A stretch of 64,000 bases of DNA from Hirundichthys speculiger (taxonomy: Eukaryota; Chordata; Actinopteri; Beloniformes; Exocoetidae), in NCBI GenBank assembly GCA_018398805.1, contig JAGFBZ010000940.1:1066001-1130000 (forward strand), read 5' to 3'. Position 1 is the stretch's first letter; each line of letters starts with the position of its first letter. The translations under genes were made by a program, and so were the position numbers. This document shows, piece by piece, positions 11,021 through 22,449 of the stretch. The notes beneath the pieces are model-generated. The model was not told where the DNA came from and searched no databases. It saw only the letters and a program-made list of their open reading frames with translations.

Positions 11021-11849
11021 GCATTGGAGGAATGAGAGCCCCTCCTCTCACAGGCAGAAAGTGGAATTGTTCAGATATTTGTTTGGATGTAGCTTTTCTT
11101 TATTGGAGGTATTTATGTGTCGCTGCAGCAGATTGAAACCCACCTCTGGAAATGTCTCTTATACTCTGTTTTACCTCTAAATGCTGTTTGTCCTTTTTGG
11201 AAATCTTTTGTAATATTTTTTTAAATTTAAATGTTGAATTTATTCATCTGTTATTTATATAGACATGTACATGATCTACAGATCTGTAATAATACTAAAA
11301 TCAATCTCAGCTTATAAAACAGTTTAAAAGCCAACATGGTTGGGAAACAGTGGCAGGATTGGGTTTTCTGCCGTAGATCTGCAAGGCGATCATGTAATTG
11401 TGGTTGTGGCTTTTGTTGCTAGGGCTGTAATGACCCGGCTGTGTCCCACACCTCCATCAGTATCTGGACAGTGATTCCTGAAGACAGTCTGAACTTTCCC
11501 GACCAACTCCACACCCGGTTATTCAGGAGGAGCAACGGTGATGCACGGCCTTGGACTCTCTTTGGACTTATTCATTCACTGAGCTTGGAGTAACCCTCCA
11601 CAGTTGAAGAACATCTTCAACAGGCAGATTTATTGTAAATATGGGTGACATTCGCACACAGAGAAGTCAAGCACATTTTCTTTAATCGCTAATTTTCTCG
11701 TCACTTCAGTCATTGTCTTTGTGTTGATATTTTGTGGCTCAAAGAGAGAAGCTAACAGCCTCATAGCCCTCTGGTTTAAACTCTGCCTCTGATCTCTGAG
11801 AGTGACAGCTGTCAATATAACAGGCAGCCTGTCAGCAAGCAGACTGTCA

Positions 11850-11878
11850 GAGGAGGAGGAGGAGGAGGAGGAGGAGGG
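11850..11878. repeat. (GAG)n microsatellite
   Basis: An uninterrupted run of GAG triplets. Confidence 0.9.
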
Positions 11879-12442
11879 AAAACCAGTAACCTCAACAAAA
11901 GCTACGTCTGCGCTAGTCGGCAGTTTTCACAACCAAACAGATCAGCTCAGTGTCTGTAGAGATCATCCACATTACACCCCTGGATGTGAAAACAGCTAAA
12001 AACTCAGCCGGAAAGACTTTGTGCACATATGAACATTTACACTTATTAAAGTCAGTCTTTGGCTGCAGACAAATCAGTGTGTAGTAACTAGTAACAGTTT
12101 AAAACTACCACTTCCAGATACAATCCATTCCTGTGATGAAGAAAAAATGGCAGTTTGCTGCCTTGTACCTTTAAAATAAAAGTGTACTAATCCATGTTTA
12201 TTGTTCTCAGAAAAGGCTGATCTCTGTAACTTGGTTTTTTTGTTGTCGTTTATCTTGATAACTCATTGATGATGATGGATTTATGCTCTTCGCGTGCCAA
12301 GCGGTTGATTTACATCTGGTCTTATTTCAGTTATACTCATTATTTTTGTTGGGTTTCTCACAAACATATGGGATAAAGTGGCAGGTGGCATCTGTGTCGG
12401 GGTAGATCACATCTATAGAGCTGCAAATGATGTAGGACATAC

Positions 12443-12771
12443 CAGGGGTGGGCAATCCCAGTCCTCGAAGACCGCTGTCCTGCATGTCTTAGATCAGTGG
12501 TTCTCAAACTTGTAATGCTGCGTACCACCTGAGAAACTGTTCAGCTCTCTGAGTACCACCATGATGACCAGTTTTAAAATATAGCCATACATGCCTTCTC
12601 AATTAGCTTTAAACACACAGAGATGTTTATTCCTTATTGTGGTTATTTATTACCCGAATTGTTACCTTACTGAATCATTTACTCTGCCCTGCAACTGAAT
12701 ATGCAACAAATATTTTTTATAAGACAATTGCAGGACAGCGGCCCCTAGAGGACTGGAGCTGCCCACCCCCG
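12443..12771. mobile_element. hAT-like MITE with ~38-bp TIRs, with an internal repeat insertion
   Basis: The left end GGGGTGGGCAATCCCAGTCC and the right end (12731-12770, reverse complement starting GGGGTGGGCAGCTCCAGTCC) form long imperfect inverted repeats, followed on both sides by CGCTGTCCTGC-type sequence. The interior from about 12494 starts CAGTGGTTCTCAAACTT, a typical hAT end, and probably belongs to a second element inserted in the first. A 30.4-30.6 kb segment shares the CTGTCCTGCAGG interior. The target duplication is not clear. Confidence 0.6.
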
Positions 12772-13986
12772 ACACAAACTGAGGTAGAGCATGTCATACT
12801 GATGACTTATGGACTATGACTGCCACATTGTATGTGGGATGTCTGACTGTTATTCTCCTTCCTTTGTGTTTCTGATGTGACTAAGCGAGGAGCAGGAAAT
12901 ACCTTGAATCATGTTGTAATGTCTGAAGACACATCCTGGCAGAGACGGGTCGAGGGAGATGCAATCACATACACGGCTGCTACGTAGACAAGATGAAAAG
13001 GCTGGGAAATGTTTTTGTATAAAATCTCAAAATTGTAAGTATCCAAAATAAGTGTGACCTTGGTCTGTCACAATCTTTGACCAAGAGTCAAACTGTATAA
13101 ATATTGTTTCTTGAAACAGGTCAGAGGAGTTTTTCAGACTGGGACCAGGTATGGAAGGCTGAGTCTTGGAGGGCAGGTTTAAAAAAAAAAAAGATTCCAA
13201 CCTGTAGGCATGAATTAGACTGTTTAGAGACAAAATGAAATCTAAACTGTGTCCACATATGAAAGGAGTTGCTCAGTAAGTGGAGGACCTGATTACTTCT
13301 TTTGCTCTTGTATTGTTCTTCAGGCTATCAAGTTGTTTTCAGTCTGTTTGGCTTTCTTGGATTTCCTACTTTGTGCAGTGCTTTTGGTTTAACATTAAAG
13401 GACTCGTATGTTACTCTCGTCTCTCGGTCTCATGCATCTTAATCTCCTGAAACCGTGACACCTGGTTGTTCAGTATATAGAAATAAACTGTCTATACATT
13501 ACAGATTTACAGATTGATGGAATATCAAATCAATGACTGACTTAGATGTAATTGATAATCATTTACATGTGTAATGGGTTTTCTATGATAATTTCATGAT
13601 TTATTCAAAGTTGATAATAAACTTGGGACATCTACATATGATAACTTTTTAAGATAAACTTTTTAGTATAAATTTCTATTCTCTATGTACAGTGATGTTT
13701 GCCATTATTAGTCCTTGACCTAAATAAATTGCTAATGAGCGAACACTGAAATATATTTGGTTTCAAGCACACATGCAAGTATAGTCACTTGCCTAACGTG
13801 AAAAATAGCGCCACTGAATGTTTTCTCCCACTGCTGAGCCGATGTTTTTGCTTTAACACATTTGTGCTGATTGTGTGTATCTGGTGACTTTCTAAATTCT
13901 GCTGGATGGACGGTCCTTCCTGCAGTTAAGGTGTTTTATTTCTCTCCTCCTCCTCCTCTTCTCTCTCCCTTTCCTTCTCTTTGTAC

Positions 13987-14037
13987 TGTGTGTGTGTGTG
14001 TATGTGTGTGTGTGTGTGTGTGTGTGCGTGTGCGCGT
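13987..14037. repeat. (TG)n microsatellite
   Basis: A TG tract with one TATG and a few CG interruptions. It ends 20 bp upstream of the TATA box at 14057. Confidence 0.95.
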
Positions 14038-14056
14038 GCTTGCATACCCCCCAGTC

Positions 14057-14064
14057 TATAAAAG
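14057..14064 (+). promoter_or_regulatory. TATA box (TATAAAAG) of the FBA-domain gene
   Basis: A consensus TATAAAAG lies about 25-30 bp upstream of a plausible start site near 14085 and of a non-coding first exon that ends at a good splice donor (CT|GTGAGT, 14154/14155). Confidence 0.65.
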
Positions 14065-14084
14065 TCTGTCACCAGAGTGCTCTC

Positions 14085-14154
14085 TGCAGAGAAGCTGGAG
14101 AGTTCAGGAAAAGCAGCAGAGGAATCAGAAGACTGTGCTCGCTGTTCCTTAACT
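14085..14154 (+). other. Non-coding exon 1 (5' UTR) of the FBA-domain gene
   Basis: A short exon inferred between the TATA box and the donor at 14155 (GTGAGT). Joined to the acceptor at 16210/16211, the coding frame stays open upstream without another ATG, so 16240 is the first usable start. Confidence 0.5.
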
Positions 14155-15147
14155 GTGAGTAGCACACATGCTACGGCGTCTTATTCAGACAGAGCTGAGG
14201 GTGTTATTTGCAGTCAGGGATTATTATTTGTTTGTGCTGCATCCTTTCTCACTATTACTTTGGCTCTGCAGAGGCGGATGACTCAGCTGTTTGTGAATGG
14301 CATGTACTGTGAACTGCAAAGCAAATGCTCGCTCATCTGTCACCCGTGACAGTCCACTGGGCTTTCAGAAAGAGTGCACGTACACACAAAACTAATATGT
14401 CTTCTTTTAAAAACCGATGTGAAATTAAGAAGATTTTTTTTTGGTGCATTTAGGAACAATAAGCATACTTACAGGAGGCCTGTTGAGAACAAGTGCTCAG
14501 CCATCCCCAGTTGTTTTCCTGCTGGCTGATATGTGACTCATGTTAGGTTGATCCTCTGACTCATGTTAGGTTGATCCTCTGTGATGCCACCTATTCAGCA
14601 AATAAAGAGCTAAGCTTTTTGCTGTGTCTGCTGCGCAGTGAGTCAGCACAGCGGGTATTAGTGTTTGGGTTTGGACTCCGTGGAAACACCCAGGGCTGTG
14701 GATGCATCGATGGAGCTTTAGCAACAAAAATGACCCATCAAGCCTTTCTTTTATGTAAAATGGTATTTGTAAAGGAAGAATGTGAGCATGCATTCTCTCA
14801 AGGCATCCATGTGGAAAAGGAAGTACAACATAACAAAAACACTATCATACTATTAAAATTATTCATTTGAATAGTATGAAAGTGATTAATTTATATGGTT
14901 TCTTTTTTTTTCCCCTTTCCCGTTTTATAGTCTAGTCTTATTTAACTGCACGTGGGTTTAAAAATCAGTCCAATGTAATGGTCATGCACCAGGCTTTTAG
15001 TGATATTCATTAATTATTCATTTTATTTTTCTGATTTTCTGGCACTGATGACAGTCTATTCTCCACTTTCTGTTTCTAAAAGCTGCAGCAGTAAACAGCC
15101 AACACTCACCAGGTTATATACAGACTAGGAGATCCCCCATTGCAGAT

Positions 15148-15310
15148 TCAATTCAATTCAACTTTATTTGTATAGCGTCTGTTACAATGTCAATTGTCTC
15201 TAAGTGCTTTACAGAGACCCAGATCATGACCCCTGAGCAAATATCATTAACTAAAATTATAATATTGAATCCTAAACAAGGATAATGGCAAGTAAATTTA
15301 GTTTTAAAGG
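15148..15310 (-). repeat. L2 LINE 3' tail
   Basis: In reverse orientation, a 5'-truncated copy of the L2 3' end found at 55384-55775: the AATTGAATTGAA terminus, the ACAAATAAAGTTGAATTG signal, GAGACAATTG, CTCTGTAAAGC, GGGGTCATG and TTAATGATATTTGC blocks. It lies in the first intron of the FBA gene. Confidence 0.8.
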
Positions 15311-16239
15311 TGGAGGTGGTGTCAGCCTCAGATGAAAGAAGAACAAGATGATGTGATTTTTGGAATTTTAAGTGCAACACCTTTTGTTGTGTTTGTTATT
15401 GCAAAACTACCACCAAATAAGACAGATTTCCTTCTCCCTGATTTAATAACAAACATCTCAAATTCTACACCGACACCCGGTTTTAGATATCTGCCCTGTG
15501 CATCTTTGCCTCTGTGCAGAAACACAGATCTAGTCAACAGACTTGCATGCTTCTGGTCCCGAGTCACGAGCTCAGCCTCTTGAACCCAGCCCTGACCCAG
15601 TTCTGTTCTGGTTCTGACCGCACATGCTGTTCAGACCTGAATTAACGCAGATACTTGCAGCATCCTCCCAAAAAACAAACAAAAAAAAAAAACAAGACAA
15701 AACATTCTTTGTGTCACAATTGAATTAGACATTCATCCATTTTGCATACCTGCATCAATTCTGAAGATGAGCATAGTATGTCCACTTTAAATGTTTGGTA
15801 AAATCTAATCAAAGAAAATCAATAGCAGAAGTCAACAAAATGATTGTTTAAAGAATAAGACTAACTACACCATTTAGGAGTGAACTTGTGGCCCCTAAAA
15901 CCGGATTATTCACTGCAGCACTTTCACACTTCCATATTCATTACAATCCAGGACGGAGTTTCTGACCAGGCAGTCGTCAAAATAATGAAAATTAACAAAA
16001 CCAAACAAATATTACTATTATTCTCTTCAAATCCAGTTTGAAGCGGTAAAAAAAAAAAAGCTTGAACAAATGAAGGAAATGTAGACATTCTCATGATAAA
16101 CATTTGTTTTTGGATTTCAGTTTACGCATTTTGTGCATAGTGAAATGAACCAAGGCTTGGAAAATGGAAGCAAATTATTGAGTCTTGACTGAAATATTTC
16201 TTCTGTGCAGGCTTTGCTTTTCCTGTATATGTTGAGATC

Positions 16240-19013
16240 ATGGCCAGAAATCTGCTGAAGAATCCCAGCGGGGAAGGTAAGACGCTAAACTTTTATAAAG
16301 GACCTGCTGCAACAAGATGGATCCTCTTTAAAGTCAAAGGCTTTACTTTTCATGACATGATGAAAAAGTAATTTGGTTCTTAAATGGAGAAAATGCAACG
16401 TCAGATTAACAGCTCAAAAACATAACACCAAGTCATTACTGGACAAAAACTAAAATTAAACTAAGGTTAAAAAAAATCTACGTATACACTTGTATTTATC
16501 CTTCAAGAGAACTGAGAGCAGCCAACTGATCACCAGTCAGCTGCTGATCAATCATCAGTAAGTGTGACCACCTGCATGGAAACCTACTTTTTAGCATTTA
16601 GTGCTGTTTTTTAAAGCTGTATTCGTGTCAACTGGATGGATTACACTCTATTTTTTTTGGTGCTGAGACACTCATAGGCACAACCAGGGGTTGGACAATG
16701 AAACTGAAACACCTGTCATTTTAGTGTGGGAGGTTTCATGGCTAAATTGCTTCAAATCCCTCTGACCACTGTGCAGGACTTCTATATGACATTCTTAAGA
16801 CGAACTGATGCTGTATTGGCCGCAAAAGGAGGCTCTACACCATACTAATAAATGATTGTGGTCTAAAACCAGGTGTTTCAGTTTCAGTGTCCAACCCCTG
16901 TATATGAGGAGAGTAATAAAGAAATAATTATTACTGGTCTTGAATTCCTGTGATGATGGTTTTGATCCTAACTTTATCTGCTCTCACCTATGAAATTGAC
17001 AAAACCTTTTATAGATAGATACATAGAACGAAGATGAGCAGTGTGAGACTCCGCGTATCTCTTCTAGAGCAGCTGGAATTCTGGGAGCTGACAGAAAATG
17101 GCGGTAGCCAGTGGAAAGTAGAGGACATGCCGGGAGACTGCGGTCACGACTTCTGCAACGATGGCGTCACCAAATACTTTGCAACCTCTTTTGAGTGAGT
17201 ATTTATCAGTGTGTTGCAGTTTGACAACGACGTAAATGTTTTTTGGTTTTTAAAGAGAGAAGAGAGAAAATGAAAACTCAATTCACATCTCAAAACGAAC
17301 ACATCCTCTAGTAGGCGTCGTCATTGAGCCGAGGGTGATCTGAGGGTGATCTGGGGCTTCAACTGTCAATCTGAGGTGTGAACTAGAAGTGACAGGTATG
17401 CAGGTATGAAACAGGAGCCCCATTTGCACTGTCAAATTCGTTCTGCCTCTGTAACACATTTAACCCACTTATCTGTGCTGTGTAAATTGCAGAGGTGGAA
17501 CAATGTAACATTTCATTCCATCGCTGTTACATCTCTGCTGGGAGGTGGTAACAAATGTGCAACAGTAGCAAAATGAGAGCTGTGTGAAATGGCAACCCAG
17601 AAAGGCAAAACGGGGACAAAGGTGACACCTCAGACTTCCAGTACCAGTGGGAGTCCTGTAATCTGCAGGACTACGCAGATGATTCTGCAGTTGTGGGATG
17701 GATCAGTGATGGACAAGAGACTGAGGACAGAGAACTGGTGGACCACTTTGTGAGATATTGTGGGAACAATCAGCTCATCTTGAATGTGAACAAGACAAAG
17801 GAGATGGGAGCAGCATCAGAGCCAGTGACTCAAAGAAACTGAACAAACTAAGAAAGGAGGATACTTCATCACTGAACCACAGCACAATCTTAAAGCTAGC
17901 CCACTTTGGAGTACTTTGTCTAAACGATACCACCTTAAATTTGCCATATACGAGTGCCAGAGTTAATCAAATGTCCTTCTCATTTACCCATTCACACACA
18001 AGGACACTTTGACAAGTGCTCAAGGAAACATTAGCACGAAGACTGACCTGAGATCAAATTGTAGGAATTCAAGTTGGAGGATGAGAGCTGTATGCAGATA
18101 TACAGGCCACAGCCGTTCCTTGAGTCTGATTCATCTCTTTCTTAGTGTTGTGAGGGTTTTTGTCCTTAAGTTGTTAAGGACATGTGTTTCTCTGTTAAAA
18201 CATTATAAGCTGACATATGTTGTAATTTGATGTGAAACAAAAATGAACTAACCGATCTTTCTCTGGTGGTTATAGCTGGCAAGTCTTTAACAAGTTCAAC
18301 AAATCAAATGCTATGGGTGCGCTTGTAATTTATTCTCCAGTTACCGCTTTATGGAATTAATTTTTGTTTCGGTTAGTTGACGGTTTACAATCAATACCTG
18401 ATTTAAAAACATGTTCTAGGTTGTGTCTGAAGAGACAGATCATCGACCTGCTAGCAGAGGGTTACTCTTCAGAACAGCTGGATGCTCAACCTGCCGTCAC
18501 AGTGGAGGACTGGTGAGACACATCTGGACACATACACAGTTACTGATAATGAGGGGAACTATTGATTAAAGTGAGGTTCTTCCTGCAGGTACTGCGGCAG
18601 GACGGACTGTGGCTGCACCTATGAGATGACCGTGTGTCTGCTGGACGAGAATCACGAGGTCATGCAAGAGTTCAAACCCGAGCCTGTGACTCTGAACCCG
18701 GAGTGTGACGACTGCTCGTGGAAACAGGTTTTTTAGAGTCGTTATAATCCTTGAATGGATGCAAAAATCGGAATAATATATAAAAATACAAAAATGTGCA
18801 CATCAGAGAAGCGGGTAATGCTTTTTTGAACACATTAAACACTGTCTGCTTTTTTTTCTCCATCTGCTTTTACTCCAGGTCACCCATACGTTTTCTGACT
18901 ACGGCCCTGGAATGCGTTTCATCTCTTTTGAACACGGGGGGCAGGACACCAAGTTCTGGGACGGCTGGTTTGGAGTCCGGGTCACCGGGAGCTCTGTTAC
19001 TGTGGAGGTCTAA
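16240..19013 (+). CDS. FBA-domain-only protein (FBXO2/6/44/NCCRP1 family, no F-box)
   Basis: Coding exons 16240-16276, 17068-17194, 18420-18512, 18589-18727 and 18879-19013 join in phase to a 176-aa protein starting MARNLLKNP. Nearly its whole length is one F-box-associated domain: NLLKNPSGE, then WKVEDMPGDCG, KYFATSFE, LLAEGY, VEDWYCGRTDCGCTYE and a C-terminal FSDYGPG-FISFEHGG-DTKFWDGWFG-RVT. In FBXO2 and FBXO6 this fold binds N-glycan cores of misfolded glycoproteins and the F-box recruits SCF ligase; here no F-box exon is seen, as in NCCRP1. At the FBXO2 glycan loop (YWKGW) this protein has FWDGW (residues 158-162): the tryptophans are kept and the lysine is aspartate. No membrane segment or signal peptide is visible. 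Assignment within the family is open. Confidence 0.88.
16685..16900. mobile_element. Tc1-like MITE with 31-bp TIRs
   Basis: Ends CAGGGGTTGGACAATGAAAC and, in reverse complement, CAGGGGTTGGACACTGAAAC; 30 of 31 positions match. The length is 216 bp. The interior ends in a stretch like the C-terminus of Tc1 transposases (AAKGGSTPY in one frame), so it looks like an internally deleted Tc1-type element. The right flank is TA and the left flank has lost it. It lies in intron 2 of the FBA gene. Confidence 0.8.
17640..17865 (+). repeat. jockey/Rex-type LINE RT fragment with internal deletion
   Basis: One frame reads DYADDSAVVGWISDG, the RT catalytic YADD box, then NQLILNVNKTKEM. It then jumps directly to RASDSKKLNKL, which in the related copy at 38.3 kb lies about 100 residues downstream. 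It is a dead copy in intron 3 of the FBA gene. Confidence 0.7.
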
Positions 19014-19394
19014 ACAAGGAGGACGCGTTTAGCAGAAGAGAACCATATTCTCCAGAACCAAACTAAGAATGAAGAGTAACAGGAGAGGATGTGAGAGTTG
19101 GTGCTGACATAAGAAGGGGCCAATTCTGCTTTGAAACTGTGTGATTCTGCTGTTGTTCATGCTGAAGAAACCTGCTGCTGCTTTGACTATTCTAGTAAGA
19201 CGACACTGCACAACCATGGCGACACCTTAGCTTTACTAACCTTGAAGTCTCAAAATTCGTGTAAAACACAGGCATTACTCATAATCTGTTAACTACTACC
19301 TCTGCAAGGTGACACATCGTCTGGTTAAACTGTTAGGTGGCCAGGAAGCTGAAGGCAATCAGATGGTTTATAATACAAATAGGAATACAAATGA

Positions 19395-19400
19395 AATAAA
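19395..19400 (+). promoter_or_regulatory. Poly(A) signal AATAAA, FBA gene
   Basis: The first canonical hexamer after the stop, 0.38 kb downstream. It is followed after about 30 bp by TGGTTTGTGGTTTGTC, a GT-rich downstream element. Confidence 0.7.
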
Positions 19401-19926
19401 CTTAACCCATCGCTGTTAAAGCACTTTTCACTGGTTTGTGGTTTGTCTTGATCAACAACAAAACAGCTACAGTGGATTACAAATGTAGAATATTTGCAGT
19501 TACTAACTCAGGCTTTAACTCTTGGAAGTGGAGTGGAAGTATAAAATAGGGAAATGTCAGCAAAATGAGTTTAAATATCCATCTAAAAAATATATTTGTG
19601 TGTGTGTAAGCACAATGTTAAACAAAAGTGGAATAAATACTTTTAATATACTGTTAATATAAACATTTACAATGCAAAGTTTGCAGCAGCGGTAATGAAA
19701 TGTAGTCATTTTTCACCGTGAATAAACACCGTGAATACTGTGGCACCATATTTCTAAGTAAATATAAGTAATCGTGTTGAAACCCTACTTCTCGTTCCAC
19801 CATTTCTACTTACGTTTACTGCCTGTGGCTGTAAAATGCATTCTCAGGGACACCTAGAATACAACAGTACACAACTGCAAAAAAGTACTTTGATCTGTTC
19901 GTCCAGCTGTTCTGGAGCAGATTGTT

Positions 19927-19932
19927 TTTATT
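19927..19932 (-). promoter_or_regulatory. Candidate poly(A) signal for svbp
   Basis: TTTATT on the plus strand reads AATAAA on the minus strand, about 1.07 kb after the svbp stop. It would place the svbp 3' end 0.5 kb from the FBA gene's 3' end. No closer canonical signal was noticed, so this is weak. Confidence 0.3.
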
Positions 19933-21004
19933 TTAAGAGGAGTATGCAAACCCTTTAACAATATTTCTTGTAATGTTGGTACATGAAAGCATCCACACGA
20001 GTATTAAATGTGAATATGTTTTGAGATCTACTTTCAACTTAGGCATTTACTATTTACTTTCCTACTTAGGTAACAAATCTAGCCTAATGTGCTTAATATT
20101 ATATTTTGAAGTGGTTTTTGAAATATACAGATAAGTATATTTTGGAGTAAATAAGAAAACAAAAAAAACCTACCTGAAATACATTCTGGTAAAGTATTCA
20201 ACTGCCTTAAACCTGGATGAACGCAAGTTTAAAAAGTACTGAAACATATCATAGTGCAGGTATATTTCAGCAAAGCATATTCAGTGAAGTGAAGCAGGTA
20301 ACATGTGATCTCTTTCAGAGGACGAAGAAGATAGTTGATCATGACACAGTCAGCATGACTCTCACATTTGATTAGGCTACAACTTCAATAAAGCTTAAAA
20401 AAATGAAAGAAAAGTAAGAAATAATAAGAAAAAGTATCTTCCAATGAGCCCATCAAAAACGTCCCCTATCTAGACACGTCAGACAGTTCAGACGGTTGGT
20501 GTGGTGATATATTGGGAAGGTGATTTGCTATTAAGAGGGCTGCAGATACACACTGAGACTTTTTCCTAATTTCAATGAATACTGAACTCAGACAGGTAAG
20601 AAAACGCCCAAGATTCTTCTACTGTTCTTCTCATCTGCTGGACATCTAAGTAACCCTGCCTAGTAATACAGTATGATAAATTGGGAGCCAGAATGCGAGT
20701 GACTTCAGGAAGAGATAAAAAAAAAAAAAGAAGAAGAAAAAACTTTGCTTCCTGCTTTTACTCACAATAAGCCACAGGTTAATATCATGAGACCGCTCGG
20801 TCATATTTGGACAACACAGTCAGGAAGTTGAGTCTGTAACACATCACGAACAAGAAAATGCATGTCATAACATCGGCACCAAAATTGTATCCCAGTATAA
20901 GTGTGTGATTTTATGTGATAAAGAAACACTACGTGCACATAGTGGGTAAAAAAAAAAAAAAATGATGGACCATATAAAAGGAGGAAGCGAAGCCTTGTCC
21001 ATTA

Positions 21005-21328
21005 TCATTCTCCTTGCGATTGCATCTGCTTACAAAAGGCCTCAAACTGCTGCTGCTCCAACTCTGTCATCACCTTGTTTAAAGCGTATATCTGGAACAA
21101 AGAAAACAGGCACCACTGATTATACACAACGGCTAAGAAGACACACTTCTAGAACAATTTTGTTGAGGTCCATGCATTGGAAAGAAAATGGCGGAAAGTG
21201 ATGGGCTCTTGCACCTCTGCTCTCTGTCGCTGTTTGAGCTCTTGCTGTGCAGACTTCTGCTTGGCTCGCTCTCCTCTGGTCGGGGTCGAGTTCAGCTTTG
21301 GCTTGTCCTTCCGGCACGCGGGCTCCAT
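21005..21328 (-). CDS. svbp: Small vasohibin-binding protein (SVBP)
   Basis: SVBP is the obligate partner and chaperone of the vasohibins; the complex is the tubulin tyrosine carboxypeptidase. Two coding exons on the minus strand, 21328-21215 and 21091-21005, give 38 + 28 = 66 residues, the length of the human protein as I remember it. The N-terminal half is basic ([11 protein letters not shown], then [19 protein letters not shown]) and the second exon gives [17 protein letters not shown] and [10 protein letters not shown], the helix that packs on vasohibin. The exon join falls between codons (AE|IY). The acceptor before the ATG is CTCAG at 21343-21339. The donor after 21215 is GTGCAA, slightly weak. 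An upstream non-coding exon ends at 21930. It is convergent with the FBA-domain gene. No other protein family fits this pattern. Confidence 0.95.
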
Positions 21329-21929
21329 TGTGACCAACCTGAGCAGGTTAGAATAAGATGTCTGAGAGTTTATGTGATTTGAAAAGCCTGCAGGTGACTG
21401 AGGTATTTCAGTCACTTGTGATTAAAACAGTTGGTTTGGTGAGGTGCCAGGGATGATTTCTACCTGAACCGGCCAGGTTTGGCTGGTGACGTACTACCAG
21501 TTTTAAAGTAATTTAAATAAACCTGCAGGATTAGTTCCGTGACAAGAGAGTTTCTTTTATCTGTAAATTTTTTGCTTTGTTGCTCAAATTATGAAATAAA
21601 ATGAATGACCAAAGGTTTTCGACTGCAACAAGCTATTTCACTTCATCTCCTTCATATGGAATAAAAATGTTCATGACATCTTGACGTATAATTCTAATAA
21701 CAAACATGGTCATCGATACAAAGCAGCCGCACGTGTAAATTAACGTCAACCGACCGGAACAATAACGACACGAGACGAACAAAAACAATAACTTCATGCT
21801 GGTAAACCGCAGTGAATTCCCGTTAAATTCTATTGTTTGGGGAAAAATGAGAATAGTCCTCAAGTCTTCTTTTTTTTTTTTTAGAGCAACCAACTTTGAT
21901 ATTTTACATTTAGATGACGGTGCACTTAC

Positions 21930-22130
21930 CCGTGATGTTAAAACAAATGGAATATTAATTCGTTTAGTTTTAAGCCTTCATGTTTACGATTCTTAAACTA
22001 GCCGTTAGCTGATACAGCGGTGGCCAGTGTGTCACCAATAAACAAATCCGTGTCTGGCAGAGAAACGACTGTCCGCAGGTTCCGGTCTGAAGCTGTGACA
22101 CCGTCACTGTAGCCACCATTTGTTGTGAAA
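21930..22130 (-). other. svbp: Probable non-coding exon 1 and promoter region of svbp
   Basis: On the minus strand a strong donor (GG|GTAAGTGC) lies at 21930/21929, preceded by moderately GC-rich sequence without a useful ORF. It is placed as the svbp 5' UTR because no other gene follows. The transcription start is not defined. Confidence 0.45.
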
Positions 22131-22370
22131 CGAAATAGAATAAAGTAAATGAAGTATTTTTTTCCCCTGAACATTTTTTCATTCTACATGGCAGACTTCT
22201 CTTCTTGTCATGATTTTTCTTCTGTCAATTAAACAGGACAGAGTCATTCATACATAAACGACTGACAGGGTGGAGTCACAGGTCTGACCACCAGATGTCG
22301 CCCTTGTCTCACAGTCCAGCTATGTTAGTATGTGAGATTACATACACAGAACTTGGCATGACACATTATC

Positions 22371-22446
22371 CATCCATTCATCCATCCATCCATCCACCCA
22401 TCCATCCATCCATCCATCCATCCATGCATGCATCTATCCATCCATT
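22371..22446. repeat. (ATCC)n microsatellite
   Basis: About 75 bp of tetranucleotide repeats with a few ACCC and ATGC variants. Confidence 0.95.
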
Positions 22447-22449
22447 TTC

